A DNA stretch of 64,000 nt from Hysterangium stoloniferum (GCA_015178975.1 WHVD01000014.1:1-64000), one strand, 5' to 3'; positions 1 to 12,069 are shown, numbered from the stretch's first letter. The notes: generated by a model from the sequence alone, not told the origin. Program-made: numbers and translations.

Positions 1-3000
1 CCTAAACTCAAGCAAGGACTCAAGCTGCGCCTCGTACAACTTACCGGTAATGCCAAAGTATTAGGATACGTCAACGTCCCCATTTATCTCGAGGACGACA
101 CTGGTATACTCCTCAAATTTACCGCCGAGACATACATTGTCCGAGGTATGACCATCCCGATCCTTCTTGGAGAAGACTTTCACGTGAACTATGAGATCGG
201 GACACTGCGAGACCAACCGCTGGGTTCCAGATTGATTTTACCTGGGAGAGCAGGATCTATTCCAGCCAGTTCTTCCAAGGACCCAGCCTTTAACCTTTTC
301 AATTAGCAAGATCCCCTTTGAGGAATTAGCCAATGACTCGTCTGAATTGACTTCCAAACCAGACAAAAGGAGTGCGTACTGAAAGAGTCGCACGGGCCTC
401 ACAAGATTGTACTATAGAACCGGAATCAGCTCGATTAGTACCAATCTTTGTAGGAGATCTTATTGGTGACCAATGGATAGTCGAGGAGTTGTCTTACAGA
501 ATGACGATGGGAGTATACTAGCTGCTCCCACCACCGCCATCTCTAGGGAACGTGCCGTGATACCTCTTGCTAATCCCTCTCTGACGCCAAGAATCATCAG
601 ACGAGGGGGAAAACCATTGGATTAATTCACGACGTGAACAAATGGGCCCAGACTCCTAGATCTTCGACTGAGAGGGCATCGATGCAGTCGATGGCAACCA
701 AGATCGCCCATCTCGTCGAAAGTCTATCAAGAATAGAAGAGGAACGTGTCCTTAATCCTCAATCTTCCGGGCTGCCCCTGGAATGGGAACTTGCAGACGA
801 TTTCGACCCGGCAGGCCCCAAAACGTCAGAAGTTGCCACCACAGAAACGTTTCACGTGGAAGATCTGCATAAGCTAGTTAATTTAGGTCCTGACATCCCT
901 ACCGACGTCTCCTCCCGCTTGGAGTCAGTATTAACTAAGAACGTCCTAGCTTTTGGAGTAGACGGGCGCTTAGGACAAGTAGATGTCAAGGTCAATGTCC
1001 CCTTAAAAGATGGCGCACAACCTATCTCAATGTCAATGTTTCCAACCTCCCCGGCTAATAGGAAAGTCATTGACGAACAAATGGACACTTGGTTCCAACA
1101 GGGAGTGATTGAACCGTCCAAGAGTCCTTGGGGGGTGCCAGCCTTTGTCGTCTATCGCAACGGGAAACCACGAGTAGTGATTGACTATAGAAAGTTGAAC
1201 AGCCTAACAATTCCCGATGAATTTCCGCTGCCGCGTCAATTGGAAATAATGCAAGCGCTCTCGGGATCCAACATCTTATCTTCCTTCGATGCACTAGCTG
1301 GTTTTACCCAACTTGAAATGTTAGAGGAAGATAAGCCGAAGACAGCCTTCAGATCCCATCGAGGACTGTGGCAATTCCGGAGAATGCCCTTTGGACTTCG
1401 TAATGGACCTTCTATATTCCAAAGGGTTATGCAAACCGTACTTGCACCCTACTTATGGATATTCTGCCTAGTTTATATTGACGACATCGTGATCTTTTCT
1501 AAGACATGGGACGATCATCTAGAGCATTTGGACCAGGTCCTACAAGCCATCATTGCAGTGGGAATCACTCTCTCGCCCAAAAAGTGCTACGTGGGGTATA
1601 ATTCGATTCTACTACTAGGACATAAGGTGTCTAGACTCGGCTTTTTTTGACCCATCAAGAAAAGGTCGCCGCTATATTGGAATTAGCCATGCCTTCTAAG
1701 ATAGCAGACCTTCAACGTTTTCTCAGAATGGTTCTGTACTTCTCTGCTTACATACCATTCTACTCCTGGACGGTTGCTCCACTTTTCAACCTCTTAAAGA
1801 AAGGCGTTCGTTGGCATTGGGATTCAGAACACACCCGAGCTTTTGAAGACATCAAAGTTGCGTTGAGTTCAGCTCCAGTACTTGGACACCCTGCGAGCGG
1901 TATGCCTTATACTGTAGGTTATACACAGACGCTTCGGTCTTCGTGCTGGGATGTTGCCTCCAGCAAATACAAAAAATGACACTTAAGGACCTAAAGGATA
2001 CGAAAATTTATGCCCAAGCAAGGACAGCTTTCGATCAATCACGAGACGTCCCCATTTTTGTTACTCGTTATAAAACCAAGGAGCCAGAATTCACCTGGAC
2101 GGATTCCTGGGCCGCAGATTTTGATGACACCAGTGTCACAGTCGAACACGTTATCGCCTATTGGAGCCGTACACTCAAGAAAGCAGAATGTAACTACTCA
2201 GCCACAGAGCGAGAAGTGTTAGCTGCTAAAGAAGGATTGGTCCATTTCCAGCCCTTTATTGAGGGAGAACATATTCTTTTGATCACTGACCATGCGGCAT
2301 TACAATGGGCCAGATCTTACGAGAATACTAATCATAGACTGGCTGCATGGGGGGCGGTATACGCTGCATACCCCGGTCTGGAAATCCTACATAGAGCAGG
2401 ACAGATACACAGCAACGTTGACCCATTATCTAGACTTCCTCGAGTACCTGACTGTGCTAGCCCCGCAAGAGACGATCTCTTCCCAATCGTAGCGGATTCT
2501 TATAACCGGAATGACAACGAGATGTTATGGGAGAACAAACCAGCGGAAAAGGCTGTCTTTCTCACTCATCACGAGTTAGTTGAACCTGTCAGAACAGTCG
2601 AAGAGGTCCCCCAAATGAAATGGGACTTGCACAACCTTCCCAGAAACGATGAGACTGATGAGGCGGATTTTACTCTCTCGAATCCACAATTGCTTATAGA
2701 GATCGATGAGAATTACACTAAGGAACTTCATGATGGATCCCAGAAAGATCCCGCCTTCAGGAATTATTACGCCACCGATCCCATTTCTCCAAACATCGTA
2801 GCCACTCCTTCACATTATTTTATCGGCAAGAATAAGCTATTGTTCTTTCGAGATTTGGACTGGAAAAGTCGAATCTGTGTTCCTAGCAGCATGATGACAA
2901 CCATACTCAAGCTGATACATGATAATCCTTTCGAAGGAGCTCATGCAAGCAGCCACAGGCTTTTTAATCTGATGAAAGACCGTTTCTTCTGGCCGAGGAT

Positions 3001-4210
3001 GTTGCATGACTGCGTGGCGTACGCTCACAGCTGCGACATATGCCAGAAAACTAAAATTGATCATTCCGCTCGACAAGGAGCTCTTTGACCCGCGGATGTA
3101 CCCCTAAGGCCGTTTGAGGTTGTCTCGATGGACCTGATTACCGGATTGCCTCCTTCTACAGAGGGTGGTTATTCCGCCATCTTCGTCACCGTGGATAAAC
3201 TCACGCGTTTCTTAATCTGTGAACCCACTACTTCAGATCTATCCGCAGAAGGATTCACGCGAATCTTCGTGAATAAAGTAGCCGCTCCTTTCGGCCTGCC
3301 TTCAAGGATAATCTGTGATCGAGACAAGAGATGGACCTGTAGGTTCTGGAGAGAAGTCTGCAAAGTATATGGAAGTGCCCTTGTAGTATCCTCATCCCAC
3401 CATCCTCAGACTGACGGTCAAATGGAGAACGCTAATGCAATTGTGGAGCAAATGCTCAGAGCGTACTGTGCCTCTTCGAAGGAGGAATGGTCTAAATGGA
3501 CTCAAGTAGTGGCTCATACCTACAATTCGATGGTTCAAAGCTCAACAAGCTATGCGCCGGCCTTTTTGCTGATGGGCTACTTACCAAGAGGAATGTCTAG
3601 CTGTCTAGGAGGGGATGACCCTGTGGTCCCCAGAGAATTATCGGATAGCCCTGTAGCCGACCAATGGATCTTAGAATTGGAAAATCACTGACAAGCGGTG
3701 CGGGATTCGATTGTGCGAGCACAAGAAACCCAAGCTCGCAGTTACAACAAGAGATGGAGATTAGTGGAAGATATCTCAAAGGGGGATTATGTTCTGATTA
3801 ATCCCCATTCTCTCGAGCTCGTCGAAGCCAAGGGACCCGGAAGAAAACTTATACAAAGACGGATAGGGCCGTTTGAGGTCTTGGAAAAGATCAATCCTCA
3901 AGTCTTCCGACTCCGCATTCCCTCGGAATATCAATTACATCCAGTGATTAATCGAGACCATCTTAAAAAGTACCACCTCTCCCCTAAGGAATTCAGATCC
4001 AGAGAGCTACTCGAGAACCCTCGAGAACTCAATCGTAACGACGAGGAGTACGAAGTAGAAGCTATAGTAGGGCACAAAAAGCATCAAAATTGACTCCTTT
4101 TCCAGGTTCCATGGAAAGGATATGGACCGGAGGAGGACACTTGGTTAAACAGCAATGACCTTCGTAACGCTCCCGCTCTCCTTAGAGCTTACAAGACTAT
4201 TTATCGAATT
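1..4210 (+). pseudogene. G1 copy A pol region (protease end, RT, RNase H, integrase, chromodomain)
   Basis: Pol of a Ty3/Gypsy chromovirus-type element. Bases 1-300 encode the C-terminal part of the aspartic protease (IPILLGEDF). About 850-1650 encodes reverse transcriptase with the YIDDIVIF catalytic box near 1479 and the upstream VIDYRKLN and MPFGLRNGP blocks. RNase H is near 1850-2450 (TEREVLAAKEG, ITDHAALQW). The HHCC zinc finger of integrase is near 2930-3050 (CDICQKTK) and the integrase core is near 3120-3500. About 4030-4205 resembles a chromodomain (EEYEVEAIVGHK, then a W-rich end), which in this lineage directs integration to marked chromatin. The region is broken by several changes and is not expected to give a working protein. 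Confidence 0.88.
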
Positions 4211-6443
4211 TAATGATCATTTCACATCCTTACGACGACAACACTGTTTATCTACTTCTAGCTCTACCCCCCCACTTTCTTCCCCCTCGGCCTTTCACTT
4301 CAATAACCGAGCGGAGCTTGAAATTAATATAAAATACGTAAATTCGCTAAAGAAAATTTTATTCCCCCTATCTCTTCCCTCCACCTCAACCTCTCTAATC
4401 AGTATACTATGTCGCAGGAGCAGCAACCCAAGCCCAAATTCCCCAACTTCAAAAGAATACTGCGACCTCAACCTATTAATACCTCTACCACACCGTCTCG
4501 TACTGAACAAGTCGAGCACTCCACGAACAACTCTGGAACGCCTTTGCCAATACCCTCCGCTGCGCAGGGCGACATCGCAGGAACGTCCACCAACTCAGGG
4601 AACGGGACTGCCTTTACTCCATACACTCCTCTTCCCAGACCCCGATTTCCCAATTTCAAAAGAATACCTCGACCTCAAACTACAGTTCCTTCTGCCCCAT
4701 CACCTCGAACAGAAACTGTCGAGTGCGTGGAGGAGACCTTATCGTCCATGAATCCTACACGGACGGACTCTATTTCAAAGGCTGCACCATGGTCCTCTAA
4801 TACTTGGGGGGCTCCCTCGGGAACATGGAGTGAAACCCCACCACCTTCTCGTAGTATTTTCCCTTCTACCGAAGAGGAGATCAAAAGGAAACGGCAGTCT
4901 GAGGCTTTCTCGTCGCAGGTTCAGGAGGAATTGAAAACGCTTAAATGGAAGAGGAGAGAGGAGTACTTGGAAGGACAGCAGAGGATGGGGGCTAGGGATA
5001 ATGTCCCTTCAAGGTGGACACGGCAGGAATGGAGGAAAATGGAAGGGCACGATAATCCTTCAATCATCGCTCCCCCTTCAGGTCATAAATGGATGGATTT
5101 TGCTGAAATGGATTGCAGTGATGGGGGCACGCCATGTGTTCGGAGTGTAGGACAAAAAAGTAGGAAAGGAAAAGACAGGGTCACCTTCTACGATTGGGAC
5201 AAAGTACGAAGGATCAAATTACAAAGCATTGCATTGCGACGTGGAGATGGAGTTGCACTACCTCCCAGACCCGCTTCACAACGTGGACCTCAGGAACGGA
5301 CCTACCGGATGGGGCCCAGTGATCTTTCATCTGACTCGGAGGACGATCAATCTCAATACCCCGCCTACGACAGCAAGTACCTCGGTGCTGACTGCCATGA
5401 AGGTTTCCTACTCCCTGACAACATTCACTTCTTCATGAGTGATCCTAACCAACGACAAAAGCTACCAACTTCCGTCAGAGTTTGGAGAGGGTATCATCCA
5501 GCAGACTCTGCGACCCAATCCAGTTCCTCTCATCTCCCTCCACCTCCACCGGTCTCTTCCGTACCCACATTACAGCACTTTACACCCTTTTCAGAGTTAC
5601 CGGGAAGTCTTGTACCATCCACCGAGCTGCCTTCTCTTCCCCCTATACCACTACCCCTCCCCTTCGCAGGACATTCCCTGATATCACTGTCCTCATCCAT
5701 ACCCAAGCCTTCTCCAGCACCGCAGTCAATCTCACCCCTTCGCAGGTCACCTGACCCTCTCATCGCCTCCCATTCTACTCTGACGCCTTTAGTCCCTGCG
5801 GTGTCTAACATTCCCCTCACTTCCTTGACAACTCGGAGTCCACCGCCCACCTCTCCCTGCTCCCCTTGCATTTCTCTGGGAAGCCCCATTCAGCATCCTA
5901 ACGATACATTAATGGATATTGATCACCCTATCCCGGAAGTTCTCGCAACACCTATGGAGGAAGTCCTTGAGGCGCCTCTCTCAGCCACAGACATCTCCAA
6001 AGAACCCCCCCCGGCAATGGAAGTCTTCAAGGAGCCTCCCCCCTTAAGTGAAAAAGCAAAAGGGAAACGAAGAACTGATACTCAGGCCAACGAGCCCCTT
6101 GTCATTGACCCCCCGTGTGAAGGGTATGCATATATGCATAATTGGACTAAGGAATAATAGTTGGATTATAGTATTTTATTATTTACTTTTTATTTTCTTC
6201 ATTTACATTCTTTCTATATTTCGAGCATACCCTTATTTTGTAGTTCGAAGCTTTGTGTATACATATGGGCGCTCTCGGCGCCAAACGATAGACACTTTTC
6301 ACCCAGCAGACACCACCTCGTAAACGACCCAGACGTCAAATAGCGAGAGGTGTCAAGGGTAAAGTCTCAACTACCTGTAAAGGTAGTATTCTCTCGCATA
6401 CTAAAGTACTTTGAACTCAAACCACGAAGGTCGAGTTCCCCTC

Positions 6444-7087
6444 TGTGAAGAGTTGATAGATTCTGACTGTTCGATATACGAAGAATAGTGTTTATTCAAC
6501 TACTATTAGCAGGTATTGACCGTACAGTACAATACCGTAGATTACTAGACAAGCAGTACTAGTAAGAAGACACGCTATGTGTCACAAGAGCAACTGTACA
6601 GTTGCTCTTGACGGCTAGAATGAAAGAATGAATGAGTTGACCTTCACAGTACAACTCGTAGCTAGATGTAAAATAGATAATCAACGCGAAGCTGAATATC
6701 TAGAGTAAAGAGATAATAGCGCGAGTCGACTATAATGTCGACTGGCGCAAAGACCTTAGAGTGGAACTCAACCTTCGCGGTTCGAGTCCAAAGTATGTTA
6801 GTATGCGAGAGAATACTACCTTTATAGGTAGTTGAGACGTTACCCTTGACACCTCTCACTATTCGACGTCTGGGTCGTTTATGAGGTGGTGTCTGCTGGG
6901 TAAAAAGTGTCTGTCATTTTGGCACCGAGAGCACCCATACATATACACAAAGCTTCGAACTACAAAATAAAGGTATGCTCGAAATATAGAAAGAATGTAA
7001 AGATAGAAAATAAAAGATAAATAATAAAGTACTATAATCCAACTATTATTCCTTAGTCCAATTATGCATATATGCATACCCTTTACA
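6444..7087 (-). mobile_element. Solo LTR, family A, inserted in an A-family LTR
   Basis: A full-length reverse copy (644 bp) of the surrounding LTR family. It reads TGTGAAGAG... on the plus strand and ends ...CCCTTTACA. The 5-bp repeat CCCTC flanks it at 6439-6443 and 7088-7092. It therefore inserted after the outer LTR and in the opposite orientation. Confidence 0.93.
6585..6610. repeat. 26-bp perfect palindrome in the A-family LTR
   Basis: Arms CAAGAGCAACTGT and ACAGTTGCTCTTG with no spacer. It recurs exactly at 7241-7266 and with one mismatch at 37641-37666, always at the same place in the LTR. Confidence 0.9.
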
Positions 7088-7866
7088 CCCTCTAAGGTCT
7101 TTGCACTCGTCGACACTATAGTCGACTCGCGCTACTATATCTTTACTTTAGATATTCTGCTTCTCGTTGATTATCTATCTTACTTCTAGCTACGAGTTGT
7201 ACCGTGAAGGTCAACTCTTTCCTTCTCTTATTCTAGCCGTCAAGAGCAACTGTACAGTTGCTCTTGTGACACATAGCGTGTCTCCTTACTAGTACTACCA
7301 GTCTAGTAATCTACGGTATTGTACTGTACGGTCAATACCTACTAATAGTAGTTGAATAAACACTATTCTTCATATATAGAACGGTCAGAATCTATCGACT
7401 CTTCACACCCCGCCAGCCCACCCCATTCGCAGCCCCCTGCCGCAGCCATCCTCTCCCCTCCACTCTGAGGATATGGCTGGCCCCTCCCGTCCCTTCCAGT
7501 CAAGTTGGATGCGCATGTCCATTAATTACCCCTCCGACATCTTTACCGTGGGACGCACATTAACGTGATTGGGACCAACCCTGCGGCACCCCCTTCTTAA
7601 AGGGCATATCCAGGGGTATAGCGGGTCTCTCACATTGTCGGACCGCATGAGTGTGTTTTATCTATGCGTCAACAACCCTAAGGAACAGCTGCATTTAGTG
7701 GAGGATATCGAACAGGTGGAACTCTCCATGTTTCGGTCCTTACTTGTCAACTCTTCTTGTGTTCTTCCTGACCACACACCAATCCACTCTGCAGTGGACC
7801 TTGTTGACTTGCTGGAGCAACTGTTGCCGGATTCGGATACCTCGAGAGGCATCCCCCCTGGGGGAG

Positions 7867-8340
7867 TGTGAGGAGTATGCTTTTACCACAGTATCATTGT
7901 GGTAAAACACTCCTTTTATTTCATTTATATTTTACATATTCTATTCATATTTTTCTATCTTTCATATTCTTCAAATATTGCATATTTCATTAGTTCGAAG
8001 CATTGTGTATACTTGTGGGTGCACTCAGCACCAATTAGAACTCAGACACACTTTAACCCAAGAACCACCACTCGTAAGACACAAACTAGGTCTACTACGA
8101 GCGGTGATCAGGGTAACGTGTCAGCTACTACATAAGTAGCAATATCTGAACTACTAAACACTTCTGGCCTCGAACTGTAATAGTCGAGGCCTCCACTCGA
8201 ACCATCGCACTCGTTGACTCCTTCGTCATCTCGTGCTCTTTCTCTCACCTTCCCTTATATTGCACCGAATAGGTCAATATCCTCCTTTTCTACTCATTTC
8301 TTCGTATATAGAACGGTCTGAACTTCCGCCACTCTTCACA
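7867..8340 (+). mobile_element. Solo LTR, family B (474 bp)
   Basis: Starts TGTGAGGAGTATGC, ends CGCCACTCTTCACA, and is flanked by the 5-bp repeat GGGAG at 7862-7866 and 8341-8345. It is nearly identical to 10526-10999. A 10-bp-arm hairpin (TTTTACCACA and TGTGGTAAAA, 7-nt loop) lies at 7881-7907. It sits in the 3' ORF region of G1. Confidence 0.94.
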
Positions 8341-8690
8341 GGGAGACACAAGCTCCACACCGCTCATCACTCCTACCCCGCCATCACTACACCCTCAACC
8401 CCCTCTCATTGCCCGTATTACTGACGCTTCCACTGACTGCGTTCGCGCCGTAATCCAAACGCGCCAGAAGGCCTACGGTCGTTGGGTCTCGTCGATCCAA
8501 AAACTGGATGGGTTGACATCCGCCAATGACGCTTCGAAGCGGGAGGACATCGCTCTTTCCTTTCGTGCCAAGCGTCTCGCCTGGGGCAACGCTATCCTAC
8601 ACCTTGGGGGTTCATCGCAGGACACATGGGGAGGAGTTCCAAGCATCCTTCGACATCTTCTTTGACATAGCTCTTTGACCTGGGGGGCAC

Positions 8691-9317
8691 TGTGAGAGGT
8701 ATGGCGAAATACACTCAGGAAATATAGTCGGATGAGCTCTTACTATATCTCCTTTATTATTTCTATTTTCTCTCTTTTATTATATCTATAATTAGTTCAA
8801 TGACCTATGTATGCGGTACATCGACTCTTGTGGGCGCACATGCAGACTTATGTATTCTAGCGCCCGTAGTTTAGAACTCAGACACTTTTTACACCGCAAC
8901 CACAACTTACCCAGACACCCATTAGTGTCCTGTAAGTTGTGATTGGTGTATCGTCTTGACCGTCACAGATGGGCTTTAGCTATCTACTCTATCAGAGTTT
9001 TGAACTGTACCAGTCGAAACTCAATCCTCATCGCTACTCGCGTGGACCACATCCACGCTATTCTATTATTCAACTCTCTAGTACTCTACTTTACTCTCGA
9101 GCAGTTGTTCAGAATCGCACTAGACAGTCGATTCTACTTATTCGTTTTAGCTCTCTACCTTATTCTAGATAGCTACTTCCTTCTACCGTATTGAACTGAG
9201 TAGTCAATACGCGTTCGTTCTGTATTAGACTTCGACAGTCAATACATCTTGGTGTCATACCTAAACGGTCGATATTCTTTGTATATAGAACGGTTAGAAC
9301 TTCCACCACTCTTCACA
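8691..9317 (+). mobile_element. 3' LTR of G1 copy A (family C)
   Basis: A 627-bp LTR from TGTGAGAGGTATGG to CTCTTCACA. It matches 43822-44451, which is the 5' LTR of G1 copy B. A G-rich stretch at 8680-8688 just upstream fits the tail of a polypurine tract. No matching short direct repeat is seen on the two sides, which is expected if this LTR is the right end of a long element rather than a solo LTR. Confidence 0.8.
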
Positions 9318-9584
9318 GGTATGGGTGGTGTGTCAAAATATCATGTGACCTGGTAAAAATTTACATATAAAAATTCAAGGGGTGCTGGTGCTTGACTTTT
9401 CCCTCAACCCAGGGTCCAAGTGGACCCCCAAATGCTCAAGAATGTCAATGCCTTCTCGAAGAGAAGAGGAAAGTGTGTGAGGAGGAAGAGCATAAGGAGA
9501 AAGAGGAGCTGGAGGTGATAGAGGCAGAGGAGAAGAAATTGGCAGTGGAAGAGGCTGTGCACAAGCATTGGGATGCTGTGCTTG
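9318..9584 (+). other. Short coding-like remnant, Glu/Lys-rich coiled coil
   Basis: An open frame at about 9392-9589 would encode roughly 65 residues that are mostly Glu, Lys, Arg and Ala (EECLLEEKRK-like, then EEEEHKEKEELE and EAEEKKLAVEEA), a probable charged coiled coil. It is cut off on the right by the minus-strand LTR that starts at 9585. The product and origin are unknown. It could be a fragment of a host gene or of an element's gag. No start codon context or intron was recognised. Confidence 0.3.
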
Positions 9585-10229
9585 TGTAAAGGGTCGAGTA
9601 GTTTACCATTCAATGTACAATTGTTATTGACTAGCGATAGTACGAAATACAATCGACTAGTAGTTAAGATGTAGATTACGATCGACCTTTAAGGTACGAT
9701 CGGTAGATAATTACAAAGGCGGATCGACCTTACGGTATGATTCGATTGTGTAGCTAGCTGGGCTGATGACCGAGTAGATAAGAGAAGGTATATATTGCAC
9801 GAAAGAGATAGGATATCCTAAGAAAGTGAGTTATGATGGATATTCTTACCGCACTAGGCAAGAGCTTGAAGTCGAGTCGAATAATAGTAACTGACTTCGA
9901 CTGTTTCAGTACGAAGTGTAGTTACTGTAATTCTATGAAGAGAAATAGAGTAGAGGTTTGTTTTAGACAAGACCCCGAACCAGTACTTGCATGTGCAGGT
10001 GATGGTTGTCGGGGTTGAAAGGTGTCTGAGTTTTATCGTGTGACTACTACTGTGACATACGCATACTTCTTGTGGGCGAGAGCACCCACAAGCATACATG
10101 GACTCTCAAACTAATAAAAGTGTATTTATGAGTGATAAAGAGAGAAATAAAAATATAAAACAAAAGGAAATAATAGCATTATAAAGCAGCTTAAGGTCTA
10201 AGGCTTAAAGCCTTTAGTCGCACCTCCTA
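9585..10229 (-). mobile_element. Solo LTR, family D (related to A-C), diverged
   Basis: On the minus strand this reads from about TAGGAGGTGCGAC to CGACCCTTTACA. It carries the central module shared with families A-C: a poly-T/AT-rich block, then TGTATGCTTGTGGGTGCTC, then short GTCGA-rich repeats. No clean target repeat is visible. The 5' boundary is uncertain by several bases because the terminal bases are diverged. Confidence 0.6.
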
Positions 10230-11572
10230 TGTGACCTATCCTTCACATCCAGACACTAACTTATATGCACCCACACCCTACATGCACCAATTATCAGTTT
10301 ACTGGAATACCCGCCAGACTCTGGATGTCAGACCTGTTTATGCTCGACCTTCGTCACTTCATGTATTAGTCACCAGAATACCCGCCAGAACCCACTCCTG
10401 TCTATCTCTGACCCTGTCCCATGCACCAGTCACCAGACCCCACTCAAAAAACCTGACAGCTCTCTACCTGAGTCTGTTCCCATTATGGTTAAATGACCTG
10501 TCACATTTTGGACTCTGCTCCCACCTGTGAGGAGTATGCTTTTACCACAGTATCATTGTGGTAAAACACTCCTTTTATTTCATTTATATTTTACATATTC
10601 TATTCATATTTTTCTATCTTTCATATTCTTCAAATATTGCATATTTCATTAGTTCGAAGCATTGTGTATACTTGTGGGTGCACTCAGCATCAATTAGAAC
10701 TCAGACACACTTTAACCCAAGAACCACCACTCGTAAGACACAAACTAGGTCTACTACGAGCGGTGATCAGGGTAACGTGTCAGCTACCACATAGGTAGCA
10801 TTATCTGAACTACTGAATACTTCTGGCCTCGAACTATAACAGTCGAGGCCTCCACTCGAACCATCGCACTCGTTGACTCCTTCGTCATCTTGTGCTCTTT
10901 CTCTCACTTTCTCTTATATTGCACCGAATAGGTCAATATCCTTCCTTTCTACTCATTTCTTCGTATATAGAACGGTCAGAACTTCCGCCACTCTTCACAC
11001 CGCCCCATTCCCATTATGGTCTAATGATCTGTCACGATTCAGACTCTGCTCCATTCTGTTCTGTTCCTAACACCAAGTTTGGTGTTTACTTATCTCGTTT
11101 CATGTTTGCTAGTTTAAATTTCATTATTACTGGATTTGGTATGTTATACATTCCACAGTCTATATAGTCTGGCAGATGTTGTACATACAATCCAGTCAAA
11201 AAATCAGCTTAGATTCTCCCCAGTAATCTCAAGTACATTTTCCACTCTAATCTCCTCTTTGAAACACACCACTTTACCTTGTTGGAGCCCATGGGCTCTG
11301 ACCCATCTATCACTCAACCTCTGACCTATCTATCTCGACCCCCAATTCATCTCCACCCGACCCATCAACTTCTGTGGGATTCCCACAGTCGACTCCCCAA
11401 CCTCTCAACCCACAAACCCCTCCCAGACTCCCCGGGATTCCCATCTGCCCATCTGAAATTGGACAACATGATCTCGTGAGGGCGCAGCCTATAAGCTGAA
11501 GCCAAGTCCTACCAGCTTTCCCACGGGTTTCTCCGGAAACCCTCTGATAAGCTCCATGCATGACTCTTAACA
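10230..11572 (+). mobile_element. LTR, family E, old copy carrying a B-family LTR
   Basis: The sequence resembles, in the opposite orientation, the clean LTR at 58996-59814: GCACTAACT-like start, GTTCCTAACACCAA middle, GAGCCCATGGGCTC, GCAGCCTATAAGCTGAAGCC and GGTTTCTCCGGAAACC near the end. Its own length is about 860 bp once the inserted LTR at 10526-10999 is discounted. The ends are diverged and the flanking repeats do not match, so this is an old copy, either solo or part of a lost element. Confidence 0.65.
10526..10999 (+). mobile_element. Solo LTR, family B (474 bp)
   Basis: Nearly identical to 7867-8340 and of the same length. It is flanked by CCACC (10521-10525) and CCGCC (11000-11004), a 5-bp target repeat with one mismatch. 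It is inserted in the E-family LTR. Confidence 0.9.
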
Positions 11573-12069
11573 TAAGATGAGAAAATAGTGCTCCCTGGGG
11601 TCTGTGACAGAGGGTCCCCTGACAACCATTCTATATATGAAGAATATTGACCATTTAGGTACAACACAACAATATATGTATGTATGTACATACTTTAGCA
11701 CCTGTAATTAAAACTCAGACACTTTTTACCCTGCAACCATGACTTACCCAGACACCCCTTTAGTGTCCTGTAAGTTGTGACTGGGTATCATTTCAGCCAT
11801 CCTGAATGGCTTACAACTGAATCCACCATCGCTATATAGCTTCACACTGAATAGTCAAAGCTCAAACTACTGTCAGTTTTGACTTGCTCTTCATAGCACT
11901 CATATTAAACTCTTTCTTTTTCAACTCATTACTTAGTTGATTCATTTCCCTGAATTGTACTGCAAAGTTGATTCTATTTCTTTAGGTTGACGTAGTTGTC
12001 TTACCAGTACTAAGTCGACCAGAACCATTTATTTTATATATTGTACTTGATAGTCAATATGTATGTAGG
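11573..12069. mobile_element. Composite remnants of C-like LTRs
   Basis: About 11625-11665 is, in reverse, the 3' end of a C-like LTR (it matches the region around 44394-44432). From about 11695 the plus strand carries the C-family central module (AACTCAGACACTTTTTACC, then a block ending AGTGTCCTGTAAGTTGTGA) and a decayed 3' part up to about 12065. The arrangement is scrambled, so exact borders and copy number are not clear. Confidence 0.5.

Larger units (their letters stand above)
6116..7407 (+). mobile_element. Solo LTR, family A (carries a nested opposite copy)
   Basis: The LTR begins TGTGAAGGGTATG and ends ACTCTTCACA. It is flanked by the 5-bp repeat CCCCG at 6111-6115 and 7408-7412, so it is a solo LTR inserted in the 3' ORF region of G1. 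Its own length is about 643 bp once the nested copy at 6444-7087 and that copy's target repeat are discounted. It contains the 16-bp palindrome TATGCATATATGCATA near its start and a 26-bp perfect palindrome near 7241-7266. Confidence 0.93.
4409..8682 (+). pseudogene. G1 copy A 3' accessory ORF region, with LTR insertions
   Basis: Downstream of pol and before the 3' LTR lies a long coding-like stretch, open for 582 codons from the ATG at 4409 until the first solo LTR. It is rich in Pro, Ser and Thr. Its N-terminus holds a twice-repeated motif (KFPNFKRILRPQP near residues 10-22 and RFPNFKRIPRPQT near 79-91). A basic, Glu/Arg-rich segment is near residues 150-205. Proline-rich tracts and short repeated KEPPP-type units follow. 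I recognise no family, signal peptide or membrane segment. Position suggests a third element protein, where retroviruses carry env, but nothing supports an envelope. Non-LTR sequence of the same character resumes at 7413-7861 and 8341-8682, between inserted LTRs. Confidence 0.6.
1..9317 (+). mobile_element. Ty3/Gypsy element G1, copy A (3' part, broken)
   Basis: This is the 3' part of a Ty3/Gypsy LTR retrotransposon that runs off the left edge. In order it shows the end of an aspartic protease, reverse transcriptase, RNase H, an integrase with zinc finger and core, a chromodomain-like tail, a long extra ORF region, and a 3' LTR at 8691-9317. The first 281 bases repeat 61797-62077 at about 97 percent identity by eye, so the same family is present again at the right end. 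The copy is a fossil: its coding parts carry several breaks and three solo LTRs sit in its 3' ORF region (6116-7407 with one nested inside it, and 7867-8340). The short direct repeat expected beyond the 3' LTR cannot be judged because the 5' end is outside the window. Confidence 0.9.

Noticed and set aside
4409-6115. Proline-rich ORF after G1 pol as a host gene
   Set aside because: It lies between the chromodomain end and the 3' LTR of the same element in the same orientation, without introns, so an element origin is more likely.
6770-6800. GGTTCGAGTCC resembling the T-loop of a tRNA
   Set aside because: It is inside an A-family LTR, recurs in other copies in altered form, and no acceptor stem or anticodon arm can be paired.
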